A DNA stretch of 48,364 bases from a virus. A model generated the notes under the pieces. That model saw only the letters and a list, made by a program, of their open reading frames with translations, was not told where the DNA came from and made no database searches. The position numbers and the translations under genes were made by a program. Where the stretch lies: IMG/VR virus record IMGVR_UViG_3300025674_008651, positions 1 to 48,364 of that record; one strand, 5' to 3'. Positions 1 through 7,530 of the stretch are shown one piece after another (positions within the stretch are counted from its first letter, which is position 1; every line of letters starts with the position of its first letter).

Positions 1-146
1 CTCTTTTTATCAAAGGGTTTCTCACAATTAGAGCATTGATCAGGTAAAAAGATGTTCTTCATCTTTGAAGCTAACTCTTTTTCAGAGATCTTTCTCTCTT
101 TTACATACTCTTTTCTTTTAATTTTTCTTTTTAAGTTATTACTCAT
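1..146 (-). CDS. Zinc-finger protein, candidate gp33-like late-transcription coactivator (5' part only)
   Basis: An open frame on the minus strand starts at ATG 146-144 and leaves the window at base 1, giving about 48 residues. It begins MSNNLKRKIKRKEYVKER, is strongly basic, and then reads PDQCSNCEKPFDKK, a CxxC knuckle followed by FDKK. From memory, the gp33-like late-transcription proteins of T4-like marine phages have the same arrangement (basic or helical lead, CxxC, FDK, then a second Cys pair). The second Cys pair would lie outside the window. Its partner, a gp55-type sigma factor, is present at 40548, which fits. The coding call is supported by the clean frame and divergent layout. 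The function is a family-resemblance inference and any other small zinc-ribbon protein remains possible. Confidence 0.6.
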   Translation of the reverse strand, partial: MSNNLKRKIKRKEYVKERKISEKELASKMKNIFLPDQCSNCEKPFDKK

Positions 147-205
147 AGTTTAATGGTAGCATGAATCAAAAATTAATTTAACTAGTTATTGTTGGAGGGC
201 ATAAA

Positions 206-448
206 ATGAAAAAATTATTGCCATTTTTATTAATCTTGTTGATATCAGGACCAATTTTTGCCAAGCCAAAGAAGGCTAGTTCAAAATTTTATGATTTTAG
301 TGACCAGTTGATCGACGGAAACATAAAAAAGCCATCTACAATCTGGATGGAGTCTAGAACTAGAGCAAAATTTGAAAAATTATTAAAGCTAAAGAAGTCT
401 TTTTATAGAGAATTACTTTTAACAGCTAAAGAAAGCTATCTAAAGTGA
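206..448 (+). CDS. Small secreted protein with signal peptide
   Basis: This 80-residue protein opens with a textbook signal peptide: KK, a hydrophobic core LLPFLLILLISG, then PIFA followed by KPKK, so signal peptidase I would cut after FA. The mature part is about 60 residues, basic and mostly helical, with the run FYDFSDQLIDG near its start. A strong Shine-Dalgarno, GGAGGG at 194-199, lies 6 bases before the ATG and fixes the start. The gene is divergent from the left-edge gene and convergent with the minus-strand gene ending at 449. I do not recognise a defined family. A periplasmic phage protein acting on the envelope or on superinfection is possible, but this is inferred only from the export signal. 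Confidence 0.75.
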   Translation: MKKLLPFLLILLISGPIFAKPKKASSKFYDFSDQLIDGNIKKPSTIWMESRTRAKFEKLLKLKKSFYRELLLTAKESYLK

Positions 449-745
449 TTAATTTAAATAAATTGGAACATAATTTTCTAATTTAACTTCTAATTCTGCG
501 GCGGTCTTCAACAGATTATGAAATTCTTTCAAAATTACACTGTCTGTTATTATCTCAGTATTATTATCAACTGATTCCATCAGATCTTCAATAAAAATCA
601 TAGTTTCACTAAGAACTAAAACGAATTCTGCGAGATCTTCGATGACTTTTTCGCTGTAGTCGCTCAGATCTCGCATTATTTCTATTATTCTGCTATAACA
701 ACACTTGGTGATGCTATAAATTTTAACAAATCGGTATATTTCCAC
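449..745 (-). CDS. Hypothetical helical protein
   Basis: This 98-residue frame starts at GTG 745-743. An internal ATG at residue 24 (MRDLSDYSEK) is an alternative start, because the AAGG stretch sits too close to the GTG to be a normal ribosome site. The protein is acidic and looks entirely helical, with heptad-like hydrophobic spacing (for example VIEDLAEFVLVLSETMIFI). It has no cysteine motif beyond CC near the start and no catalytic motif. It ends immediately next to the convergent gene ending at 448 and lies 11 bases downstream of the minus-strand gene 757-954, so the two are probably co-transcribed. Function unknown. Confidence 0.55.
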   Translation of the reverse strand: MEIYRFVKIYSITKCCYSRIIEIMRDLSDYSEKVIEDLAEFVLVLSETMIFIEDLMESVDNNTEIITDSVILKEFHNLLKTAAELEVKLENYVPIYLN

Positions 746-756
746 ACCTTAGTATA

Positions 757-954
757 TCACTTTTTAGAAACTTTTTCAAATTTTTCGAAAAAATCTCTTT
801 CAAATTGATCATAAGTCTTTAGTTCGTATGCTTTTTCAAATTTGCTTTTAAAAATTTGTTCTTGTTGTTTTTTATTTACATTATGAACTGGTGTTGGTAG
901 ACTAATTGGTGCGGCTATAAAAATAAAACCTAAAAATACTAATGTTTTATACAA
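757..954 (-). CDS. Small secreted protein with signal peptide, TTG start
   Basis: This 65-residue protein starts with TTG at 954-952. The start is supported by GGAGG on the minus strand (complement of 962-966) with a 7-base spacer. The N-terminus MYKTLVFLGFIFIAAPISL is a signal sequence or membrane anchor. The remaining residues are charged and helical (QEQIFKSKFEKAYELK). The gene is the first of a two-gene minus-strand pair. It is divergent from the trypsin-like lipoprotein at 981, so it belongs to a cluster of export-tagged small genes. No family is recognised. Confidence 0.65.
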   Translation of the reverse strand: MYKTLVFLGFIFIAAPISLPTPVHNVNKKQQEQIFKSKFEKAYELKTYDQFERDFFEKFEKVSKK

Positions 955-980
955 ACCTTATCCTCCAAAGTAGTTACTAT

Positions 981-1685
981 ATGAGATTTATTTTTTTGAT
1001 AGCTACTTTACTGATTTTAAATAGTTGTTCAAGTCCAACTTACAACCGAAGTTCTCCATTTTTTAAAGGAACCTTTTTAAAAGTCGAAAAAATAATTGAA
1101 ATTACAGCTTGTAACCCAAAAAACCCAAAACATTGTATAACAAAGAAGTATGGATCGTCCGCTTCATCATTTATTGTCGCTCATAAAGAAAAATATTCGT
1201 ATCTTTTGACCTCTGGACATGTTTGTGAGATGAATTTTGGTAGATTAACACAGCTTCCAGGCTTTAGAGCAGATATTCAGTTCTATGGAATCACTCTTAA
1301 AAACAAAAAACATGATTTTGAAATTGTTTCGCTTGATAAAGAAAGTGATTTATGTCTTTTACGGACTACAAGGGTTGATTTACCAGCTTATCGCATATCA
1401 AGCAACCCTCCAAAGCTCGGTGATCCAGCATATAACATAGCATCACCAATTGGTATCTTTGGTGAAGACATGGTACCACTTTTTGCTGGGATTTATAGCG
1501 GCGATGCTTACGGAAGGTCTATTTTTAGCATTCCAGCCATTGGTGGGTCGTCAGGATCGCCAGTTTTAAACAAAAGAGGTGAAGTAATTGGGGTTATTAG
1601 TGCGACAACAACAGATTTTAAACATTTAGTGATTTGCTCTCCACTTAAGGCAATCAAGGAGATAATTAACAATGGATTACAGTGA
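981..1685 (+). CDS. Trypsin-like serine protease, probable lipoprotein
   Basis: The start is set at ATG 981 because it places a lipoprotein signal (MRFIFLIATLLILNSC) at the N-terminus; Cys16 would be lipidated, although Asn before Ser-Cys is not a perfect lipobox. An upstream in-frame ATG at 942 has no ribosome site. Chymotrypsin-fold landmarks follow in order: TSGHVC (catalytic His80), SDLCLL (Asp123) and GSSGSPV (Ser191), with a C-terminal GEVIGVI strand typical of the fold. At 234 residues it has the length of a bare S1-type protease domain without PDZ domains. It would act in the periplasm or at the outer membrane. A phage-encoded envelope protease could change receptors or exclude other phages; that role is inference. 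The gene overlaps the next by 14 bases. Confidence 0.82.
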   Translation: MRFIFLIATLLILNSCSSPTYNRSSPFFKGTFLKVEKIIEITACNPKNPKHCITKKYGSSASSFIVAHKEKYSYLLTSGHVCEMNFGRLTQLPGFRADIQFYGITLKNKKHDFEIVSLDKESDLCLLRTTRVDLPAYRISSNPPKLGDPAYNIASPIGIFGEDMVPLFAGIYSGDAYGRSIFSIPAIGGSSGSPVLNKRGEVIGVISATTTDFKHLVICSPLKAIKEIINNGLQ

Positions 1686-1881
1686 AATGAAACAAAAAAT
1701 AAACGATCTAGAAGCTGAAATCAAAAGATTGGAGGACGAAAACTCTTCTCTATGGTTTTTATTAGATGAATTTGAAAAATCTAACATTTCTAATCCAGAA
1801 TATCGTGAAATGTTTACCAAAGTTTATGATAAACTTAGATACCAAACATTAATGACTGTAACAGCAGATGGAGAAGCCTAG
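1672..1881 (+). CDS. Small coiled-coil protein
   Basis: This 69-residue protein has residues 5-30 forming a regular heptad pattern (MKQKINDLEAEIKRLEDENS), a leucine-zipper-like coiled coil. A helical segment EKSNISNPEYREMF follows. The ATG at 1672 overlaps the end of the protease gene by 14 bases and has GGAG about 10 bases upstream. Its TAG stop shares a G with the GTG start of the Nudix gene, so translation is probably coupled. No enzymatic motif is visible. It is probably an oligomerising small phage protein of unknown role. Confidence 0.7.
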   Translation: MDYSEMKQKINDLEAEIKRLEDENSSLWFLLDEFEKSNISNPEYREMFTKVYDKLRYQTLMTVTADGEA

Positions 1882-2306
1882 TGTTGATAGTTGAAATTAA
1901 ATCTAAGAGAGCAAGACAATTCTCTTCTATCGTAATTTACTTTGATGGTAAAAAAGTTCTACTTTTAAAGAGAAAGGATGATGTCCCTTACGGTGGTAAG
2001 TGGGGATTCCCAGGTGGTGGAGCAGAAAAGGGCGAAACACCTGAAGAAGCTGCGATAAGAGAAACTGCTGAGGAAACTGGTATCAAAGTTTTACCAGAAG
2101 ATCTAGTTTTCTTGGATAAAGTAGTCTCACCAGATAAAAGAGATGTTCATGTCTTTGCCTGTAAAAACTTTGAAGGCAATGTAGATGCCCAGAAGGTCTA
2201 TAAAGAGCATGATGGCTACGAATGGGTGGCTATGGATAAGCTAAAGGACTATGATAAGCCAGACAACTCAGACGATCTAATTAAAAAAGCCATTTCAAAG
2301 CTTTAG
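1881..2306 (+). CDS. Nudix hydrolase
   Basis: The Nudix box G-x5-E-x7-R-E-x-x-E-E-x-G is complete at residues 46-67: Gly46, Glu52, Arg60-Glu61, Glu64-Glu65, Gly67, followed by Ile68. It is preceded by WGFPGGG, the usual lead-in. At 141 residues it is a single-domain enzyme that should hydrolyse a nucleoside diphosphate linked to a variable group. MutT-like dNTP, nucleotide-sugar, NAD or RNA-cap substrates are all possible and the sequence does not decide. The start is GTG 1881, overlapping the previous stop; TTG 1884 is an alternative. The first residues (LIVEIKSKRAR) resemble the start of the protein at 6880, which suggests a shared targeting leader. It lies just upstream of the tagged virion-protein cassette. 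Confidence 0.93.
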   Translation: MLIVEIKSKRARQFSSIVIYFDGKKVLLLKRKDDVPYGGKWGFPGGGAEKGETPEEAAIRETAEETGIKVLPEDLVFLDKVVSPDKRDVHVFACKNFEGNVDAQKVYKEHDGYEWVAMDKLKDYDKPDNSDDLIKKAISKL

Positions 2307-2319
2307 GGCTATTTAGTTT
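2305..2319 (+). promoter_or_regulatory. AGGG-CTATTTA-N4-ATG leader element
   Basis: The short gap before the gene at 2320 holds AGGG followed by CTATTTA (2309-2315), then 4 bases and the ATG. The same CTATTTA-N4-ATG layout occurs before 7531 and 12780. The function is not known from the sequence; it could be an unusual translation leader, an RNA processing site or a late-promoter remnant. Confidence 0.4.
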
Positions 2320-2688
2320 ATGGATAAAATCTTAGAACTTTGGAATGAGTTTATACAAGAAGCTAAAGATCCAAAAGTAGGAACTGGAAAGAAGCCAAAA
2401 GGCTCAAGTCGTCGTCTTTACACAGATGAAGACCCAACCGATACAGTTTCAGTAAAGTTTCGAACAGCAGCAGATATTAGAAAAACTTTAGCTAAAAAAA
2501 GTTTTAAATCTAAATCACATGCTCGCCAATCACAGATAATTAATTTAATACACCAAAGGGTCAGAGCAGCATACAACAATGCTAAAGATCCAGACACTAA
2601 AAAGAGACTCAAGACAGCTTTTGAATATGCTGAAAAGCGAAAAGAAGCTTCAAAGAAAAAAACCGAAAGGATGAGGGACAATAAATGA
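2320..2688 (+). CDS. Basic phage protein with T4-type capsid-targeting N-terminus
   Basis: This 122-residue, very basic protein opens MDKILELWNEFIQEAKD. EFIQE followed by Ala mirrors the T4 internal-protein capsid-targeting sequence, in which gp21 cuts after the E of EFIAE. The middle has a conserved-looking block KVGTGKKPKGSSRRLYTDE, and the C-terminal half is Lys/Arg-rich helix (SKSHARQSQIINLIHQRVR), suited to nucleic-acid binding. From memory the block matches a small marine-phage family of unknown function (DUF5872-like). This gene opens the tagged-protein cassette and its stop overlaps the next ATG (ATGA). A packaged DNA-associated internal protein is the best inference. Confidence 0.8.
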   Translation: MDKILELWNEFIQEAKDPKVGTGKKPKGSSRRLYTDEDPTDTVSVKFRTAADIRKTLAKKSFKSKSHARQSQIINLIHQRVRAAYNNAKDPDTKKRLKTAFEYAEKRKEASKKKTERMRDNK

Positions 2689-2909
2689 AAGTTACTAAAA
2701 CACAACTTCAAGAAATTATTAAAGAAGAGTTGGAATATGTCTTAAATGAAAAGAAGGCTGCCGACACTCTTAAAAAAATGCTTAAGAAGCTCAAAGATAA
2801 GATTGCTGATGAGTTTAAAGGCATGGAAGATAAAGAGGGCATGAGTGAGACTGCCCTTATGGATCTTCTTAATAAGCTAGAGGGCGAGATGAGAGGAGAA
2901 GAAGCATGA
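2685..2909 (+). CDS. Small internal-protein candidate with helical tag
   Basis: This 74-residue protein begins MKVTKTQLQEIIKEELEYVLNE. The lead MK-x-T-x3-L/V-x2-II-x-E is shared with the next two genes, and VLNE matches the [LIV]-x-E prohead-protease signature. The remaining 50 residues are charged helix (LKKMLKKLKDKIADEFKGM). The start is fixed by GAGGG with an 8-base spacer and by the ATGA overlap with the previous stop. It has no enzymatic motif. It is likely a capsid-targeted internal or core protein. Confidence 0.75.
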   Translation: MKVTKTQLQEIIKEELEYVLNEKKAADTLKKMLKKLKDKIADEFKGMEDKEGMSETALMDLLNKLEGEMRGEEA

Positions 2910-3304
2910 AAATCACAAAAGCAGAACTTAGAAAGATAATTGAAGAGCAGTGTGCTGCTATGTTACCACCACCAACTCAGCCTCGTCAAATGAAGCGAGT
3001 TAACATGGACACTATGATGCCAGAGCCAGTTGGCGGTGATCAAGCTCCAGTTAGACAGCTTGACCATCCTGATGATGAGGGTAGAATGGCTAAGTCTCAA
3101 CTTTTTAGAGCAGCCAAGTATGCTCAAGAGATTATGGACAACATTGGCGACGACGACGAGCTAGAAGCTTGGGTTCAATCCAAGATCACAAAAGCAGCCG
3201 ATTATCTCGGAGCAGTTAAACACTATTTAGAGTATGAATATAGGACAGGCGGTCAAGAGAAAGATATCGCTGTTATTCGTGTGATGGAAAATGAAGATAA
3301 CTGA
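2906..3304 (+). CDS. Tagged small phage protein, conserved helical core
   Basis: The 132-residue protein starts MKITKAELRKIIEEQ, the same leader type as its neighbours, then has a Pro/Met-rich linker (residues 20-55). A helical core follows, RMAKSQLFRAAKYAQEIM ... DDDELEAWVQSKITKAADYL, ending in a Tyr-rich helix. I remember this core as a frequent small family in marine T4-like phages, without a known function. An ATGA overlap couples it to the upstream gene, and its own end overlaps the next start by 14 bases. Probably a packaged structural or internal protein. Confidence 0.78.
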   Translation: MKITKAELRKIIEEQCAAMLPPPTQPRQMKRVNMDTMMPEPVGGDQAPVRQLDHPDDEGRMAKSQLFRAAKYAQEIMDNIGDDDELEAWVQSKITKAADYLGAVKHYLEYEYRTGGQEKDIAVIRVMENEDN

Positions 3305-3542
3305 ATCAAAAGTAAAAGAGATTATCCGCGAGGAACTACTAAATGAATTCACCACAACGGGAATTGATGTTCCTCGCATTGTCTCTTTACGAAGACCGGC
3401 GAAGAAGAGATCTAAGGCAAAAGATCCAATGAAGAGGCTTGAAGCTGACCTTCATACAACTCAAGACTCCGTTGATAGACTAGAAGAGTTTGTCCGTGAG
3501 ATCTACAATATGCTAGTTAAAATAATAAGGAAGAATAGATAA
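3291..3542 (+). CDS. Small tagged internal-protein candidate
   Basis: This 83-residue, basic protein opens MKITESKVKEIIREELLNEF. It is the third consecutive gene with the MKIT/MKVT helical leader, and LLNE followed by Phe fits [LIV]-x-E cleavage. The rest has a basic stretch (RRPAKKRSKAKD) and a C-terminal amphipathic coiled coil (RLEADLHTTQDSVDRLEEFV). Its TAA overlaps the next ATG (TAATG). No catalytic motif is seen; a DNA-associated packaged protein is the best inference. Confidence 0.72.
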   Translation: MKITESKVKEIIREELLNEFTTTGIDVPRIVSLRRPAKKRSKAKDPMKRLEADLHTTQDSVDRLEEFVREIYNMLVKIIRKNR

Positions 3543-5749
3543 TGTGGGATAAAAAAGGCGAAAATTTAACTTATAAATTTCTTAAACTATTAAATGAGAA
3601 AAACAACAAAGACACTTTTAATGTTATAGAAGAGCAGGTTTCAGCCGCTAGTGGTCTTCAGAGCGCCATGGGCGATGAAGATCCAAGCTTTGGTAGAAGC
3701 ATGGTGGATCCAGAACAGCTAAAAAGAACAAAGCCACAAGGCAAGCCTTTGGCAATTGTAGCTGGTGATAGTCAAACTTACTATTCTGGAGGAGCTTTAG
3801 CAAAAAGTTTAAGATCTAAAGGATTTGATGTTTTACATAAGCCTGGAATTACATATAAAAGTGGCGAAAGTACAGATAAAACAATAAAAAGAATTAATGC
3901 CTTGAAAGTAAATCGCCCAGTAAATTTAGTCGTTGTTTTTACTGGCGGTAATAACACTCATATGCTTGATCAGACTGAAGCTCTTGTATCTCAGCTTATA
4001 GATAATATTAGACAAAAATTTGGAGAAGATGTGGAAATAGTAATTGGAGCGGCTCCACCAGGAAGAACTGGAAATCCTGCTGCTGTCAAAAGAATTTTTC
4101 GCAAAGAAGCCCACACGCCAGAATACAAAGAAAAAAGAAAAATGGCGGCAAATTTAACTGCTCAAGCAGCAGCAGCAAAAGGGGTCGAAGTAGTTAATCC
4201 ACATGAAGCAGGTTTTTTAGCTGATGATGTAACAAGTGGAGACGGCGTACACTTGACTGGTACAGATGCTCAAAATTTTGCTAATGCGTTATTCCAGAAA
4301 ATAACTGGTAAAGGTGTCGGTATGGCTGTTGGTGGTCCTGCTCAAAGAACCCCAGGCGTAACACAAGCGCCACCTGTTGCTCAGGCAGCAAACATGGAAC
4401 AACTAAAGCAAAAAGCAAGAGTAAAAGCTAGGAGATGTTTACGAAGCAACATTTTAGCAATCGGCGCTGGCTTAAGAAATTATGGTCAAATGGAAGATCA
4501 AGTTTTAATCTTACAACAAGCCCTTGTAGATAAAAAAGCAATAAAAAATCCAAAAACTTTTAAAGTTGATGGAAAGTTTGGACCTGAAACATTAGAGGCT
4601 GTTATTAATTTTCAAGTCTTAAATAAATTAGACCCAGACGGCTGCGCAGGACCACAAACGCTAGCTGCGCTTGGTGTTACTTCTGATACTGCTGCTCCAG
4701 AAAAGGCAAAAAAAGCGCCTGCTGGTGGCGTCAAAGTGACTCAAGATACAGTAACCGTTGGAGGAAAAAATTATAAAGCTATTGGATCTGGAGAGGATTC
4801 TTCTACAAAACACATATACGTTGGAAGAACTCCTAGACCTTCAAGCGCAAATAGATTCTTGAACTTTGTCTCAGATCGAGGATCTTACGGAATGAACGAG
4901 CAACAGGGAGAAGATCCAAGTAACTTGTCTATGATAGATTTGATTAATTTTGTTGCTAAAAAGATGAACATTCCACCAGAAGTTTTATTAGCAGTTTCTT
5001 GGACAGAGACTGGTGGGTCTCCTAAAAAAGTATTTAGCATGTCTTTTGATGGAAGTTATGGTTTAACACAGGTTTGTAGACCTGTTCCAGAGAAAAAGTG
5101 GGATAGCTTTTGGAGAGGACATTTAACAATTTATAGAAGACAATTTATGAGAAATCCAGAAAAGTATGGCGGGTTCAAGCCAGAATATAAATATCTCGAT
5201 GATAAATCATATAATCAAAGAAGAAAAGTCCTTTACAAAGTTCCTGGCGGTGGTACTGTAAAAGGAGAAGCAATTGAGAAAGAATACACCAGAAGAAGAC
5301 ACCCGAGATCTAAAATAAAGCCATTTAGAGGCTGTCCTGATACTTTCGGAGGATATTGGAGAAGATTAGAGACTGGAAAAGGTGTCCCTCAATTAGATAA
5401 AGAGTTTATGGACAAGTACATGACAAAACAAAGAGGTGATGAGGTAAAAACCAAACAAGATAAAATTAAGTTTATGATCACTGATTTAATGATTGGCGCG
5501 GCAGAAATGAGAAGACAGTTAAGCAGGTATAAAGGAGACTTAAGAAAAGCATTTCCAGCTTACAACGCAGGCTCTTTTAGACAAAATAAACAATTTAAAG
5601 ACTTGTCTAGTAAAACAGGCGCTCCAATTGCTTTTAATGAGAACTACCAAAATAAAATTTTAACTGCTTACGCTTGGCTAAGAGAAAAAGCAGGCAAACA
5701 AGTTGAATTAGTTGACGTTGAAGGCTTTGATGGAGATTTTAAAGCTTAA
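3542..5749 (+). CDS. SGNH hydrolase - peptidoglycan-binding - lytic transglycosylase virion protein
   Basis: This 735-residue protein appears to have three enzymatic or binding modules. (1) Residues 68-256 have the SGNH/GDSL hydrolase blocks AGDSQT (Ser77), TGGNN (135-138) and DGVH (Asp234, His237). (2) Residues 312-378 match a peptidoglycan-binding domain (LQQAL, DGKFGPETLEAVINFQ, DGCAGPQT). (3) From about 463 to 700 lies a soluble-lytic-transglycosylase fold with SWTET (Glu489 catalytic), SYGLTQV and FPAYNAGS. The N-terminus (FLKLLNE ... FNVIEEQVS) has two [LIV]-x-E sites, as expected of a capsid-processed protein. The likely job is local opening of the host wall, with the SGNH domain perhaps deacetylating or de-esterifying glycan first. 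It starts in a TAATG overlap inside the tagged cassette. Confidence 0.88.
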   Translation: MWDKKGENLTYKFLKLLNEKNNKDTFNVIEEQVSAASGLQSAMGDEDPSFGRSMVDPEQLKRTKPQGKPLAIVAGDSQTYYSGGALAKSLRSKGFDVLHKPGITYKSGESTDKTIKRINALKVNRPVNLVVVFTGGNNTHMLDQTEALVSQLIDNIRQKFGEDVEIVIGAAPPGRTGNPAAVKRIFRKEAHTPEYKEKRKMAANLTAQAAAAKGVEVVNPHEAGFLADDVTSGDGVHLTGTDAQNFANALFQKITGKGVGMAVGGPAQRTPGVTQAPPVAQAANMEQLKQKARVKARRCLRSNILAIGAGLRNYGQMEDQVLILQQALVDKKAIKNPKTFKVDGKFGPETLEAVINFQVLNKLDPDGCAGPQTLAALGVTSDTAAPEKAKKAPAGGVKVTQDTVTVGGKNYKAIGSGEDSSTKHIYVGRTPRPSSANRFLNFVSDRGSYGMNEQQGEDPSNLSMIDLINFVAKKMNIPPEVLLAVSWTETGGSPKKVFSMSFDGSYGLTQVCRPVPEKKWDSFWRGHLTIYRRQFMRNPEKYGGFKPEYKYLDDKSYNQRRKVLYKVPGGGTVKGEAIEKEYTRRRHPRSKIKPFRGCPDTFGGYWRRLETGKGVPQLDKEFMDKYMTKQRGDEVKTKQDKIKFMITDLMIGAAEMRRQLSRYKGDLRKAFPAYNAGSFRQNKQFKDLSSKTGAPIAFNENYQNKILTAYAWLREKAGKQVELVDVEGFDGDFKA

Positions 5750-6879
5750 TGATTGAAATCACTATCGGCAAAACTTTAAACCCCGAGCTTTGGGACGGCA
5801 TGAAGCTAGATCCCGAGGTTCGTCGTAAGCTAATAGAGATTGCTATTCACTTCGCTGAGTATCTCGACATTCCAGAAGAATTCGTTAAAGATGTGACCTT
5901 CACAGGCAGCATGGCTAACTTCCACTACGGTCCTAAATCAGACATTGATCTTCACGTTGTTTTAGACTACAAAGATATCGATGATAATGTTGACCTCGTA
6001 AAGAAGATGTTACGAGCCAAGAAAGCCCTCTACAATGACCGTCACGACATTAAAATCAAAGATAGAGAGGTAGAGTTGTATCCACAAGATGCGAGCGAAC
6101 CACACTATTCTACGGCGGTTTACAGCGTTAAAAATGGCGAGTGGATTACTAAACCAACACCAGTTTATGTCGATATCGATGATAATATGATTCGCAGGAA
6201 GGCTGAAAATCTAATAGACAAAGCTAAGCTCATAATTAACACCGAAGACCTTTATGATAAAGTTGAAAGACTTGAAAAATTTAAAGACAAAATTATGGAT
6301 ATGAGAAAAGCTGGCTTGGAGAAGGGCGGTGAGTTCTCAACTGAGAACTTAGTTTTCAAAGAATTGAGAAACAATGGTTTTTTAGAAGCTCTCCTAAATG
6401 AAATCAATGATTCAATTGATAAATCATTGTCTTTGGATGAAATGGAAAAATATCAAAGGCAATCAATTAAAATTAATAAAATTAATGTTCCAATTCTGTT
6501 AGGATTAAAAAGCGGAGGTAAGGCTTTTAGACCTCGTAAAAAGAGTAAAAAGATGAAGCCCTACATTCATCAACCTAAACCAAATTATCTTTCAGCGCCT
6601 CCTGGTGCTCCAGGTGGATTGGAGGAAGCTTCAACATCTGCGAATGTTGAAATTTATGGAACAAGGTTCCCAGGACCAAGACCGTACAAGAAAATAGCTT
6701 ACATGGGCTATGCTGGATCTGTAGATCCAAACACAGGTGATAGAGGCAGATTCTTAGTAGAAAAAGAAACTATTTATGAAAAGTGGTCTGCTTCAGAAAG
6801 AAGAAAAAGGGCTAAAAAGTGCGCCAATCCAAAAGGCTTCACAATGAAACAGTTTTGTAAGAATAGAAGGAAAAAGTAA
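5749..6879 (+). CDS. Nucleotidyltransferase-superfamily protein
   Basis: A pol-beta-type nucleotidyltransferase core lies at residues 45-130: FTGSMANFHYGPKSDIDLHV gives the GS motif (Gly53-Ser54) and the metal-binding Asp65-x-Asp67. The third carboxylate is probably in EVELYPQD. The middle (about 150-250) is helical. The tail is basic and ends in a CANPKGFTMKQFC two-Cys motif plus RRKK; I recall similar tails on other marine-phage proteins. An internal GGLEE-AST could be an [LIV]-x-E cleavage site separating enzyme and tail. It could add nucleotides to RNA, proteins or small molecules; the substrate is not evident. TAATG coupling to the transglycosylase gene and its place among tagged genes suggest packaging in the virion. 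Confidence 0.82.
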   Translation: MIEITIGKTLNPELWDGMKLDPEVRRKLIEIAIHFAEYLDIPEEFVKDVTFTGSMANFHYGPKSDIDLHVVLDYKDIDDNVDLVKKMLRAKKALYNDRHDIKIKDREVELYPQDASEPHYSTAVYSVKNGEWITKPTPVYVDIDDNMIRRKAENLIDKAKLIINTEDLYDKVERLEKFKDKIMDMRKAGLEKGGEFSTENLVFKELRNNGFLEALLNEINDSIDKSLSLDEMEKYQRQSIKINKINVPILLGLKSGGKAFRPRKKSKKMKPYIHQPKPNYLSAPPGAPGGLEEASTSANVEIYGTRFPGPRPYKKIAYMGYAGSVDPNTGDRGRFLVEKETIYEKWSASERRKRAKKCANPKGFTMKQFCKNRRKK

Positions 6880-7512
6880 ATGGCTATTATCGTAGAGATT
6901 AAATCAAGAAAAAATTGCTGTAGAAAAAATGTATTAACCGAGCAAGAAAAAGGCTTTCTCAGTGGATTAGGTGATTTTTTTACTGGGATGATTAGCGGTG
7001 AAGGAAACGCTTTTAGTAAAGCTGTTGCCACTGAAATACAACAAGCTATTATTGAAAAGATTTTAGATGAAATTTTTGATATTGAGGCAAACCCAAACGT
7101 AAAAGCTACACTAATTTACAAAACATTTACAAGAACTTTAGCAAATGTAGATTTAAAAGATATTATGAAGTTGTTTGGTGATGAAAAATCATCATTTTGT
7201 GAAACAATGGCTGTAAACTTAGTTAAAAGCGTTGCCGACACAGTTACTGACGAGATTACAGATGAAATTGAATTCTTTTTTGATAGAAGGACAGGCAACT
7301 TTACAGGAATCTTAGGCAAGCTTGCTCCTGCTCTGAGAAAAGTATCTGGCGCTGCTGATGAAGTAGGCGACTTTTTAGAAAAGATGTCTACTGAGCAAAT
7401 GAAAGAAGATGGTTCTCTTGATGAAATTGCTAATGCCATCTGTGAAATTGATTTCGTTGGACTTGTAAAGCAAATTCCCGGTGTTGGACAAGCAATTAGT
7501 CTATTCTCATGA
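6880..7512 (+). CDS. Hypothetical tagged virion protein
   Basis: This 210-residue protein is of unknown family. The start MAIIVEIKSRKNCCRKNVLTEQE has two notable parts: IVEIKSRK resembles the Nudix protein start, and VLTE is an [LIV]-x-E site. The body is acidic and helical with hydrophobic stretches (FLSGLGDFFTGMISG and IPGVGQAISLFS at the two ends) that could associate with membrane. A good ribosome site (AGAAGGA) precedes the ATG. It sits between the nucleotidyltransferase and the HExxH protease, so it may be a co-packaged partner. No catalytic motif was found. Confidence 0.7.
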   Translation: MAIIVEIKSRKNCCRKNVLTEQEKGFLSGLGDFFTGMISGEGNAFSKAVATEIQQAIIEKILDEIFDIEANPNVKATLIYKTFTRTLANVDLKDIMKLFGDEKSSFCETMAVNLVKSVADTVTDEITDEIEFFFDRRTGNFTGILGKLAPALRKVSGAADEVGDFLEKMSTEQMKEDGSLDEIANAICEIDFVGLVKQIPGVGQAISLFS

Positions 7513-7519
7513 TAATAAA

Positions 7520-7530
7520 CTATTTATTAC
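7520..7530 (+). promoter_or_regulatory. CTATTTA-N4-ATG leader element
   Basis: CTATTTA at 7520-7526 lies exactly 4 bases before the ATG at 7531. This matches the arrangement before 2320 and 12780. No purine-rich Shine-Dalgarno is present in this gap. Confidence 0.4.

Noticed and set aside
140-175. AGTTTAATGGTAGCATGA looks like the D-arm of a tRNA
   Set aside because: No acceptor stem, anticodon arm or T-arm can be formed around it; the segment lies in the divergent gap between two genes.
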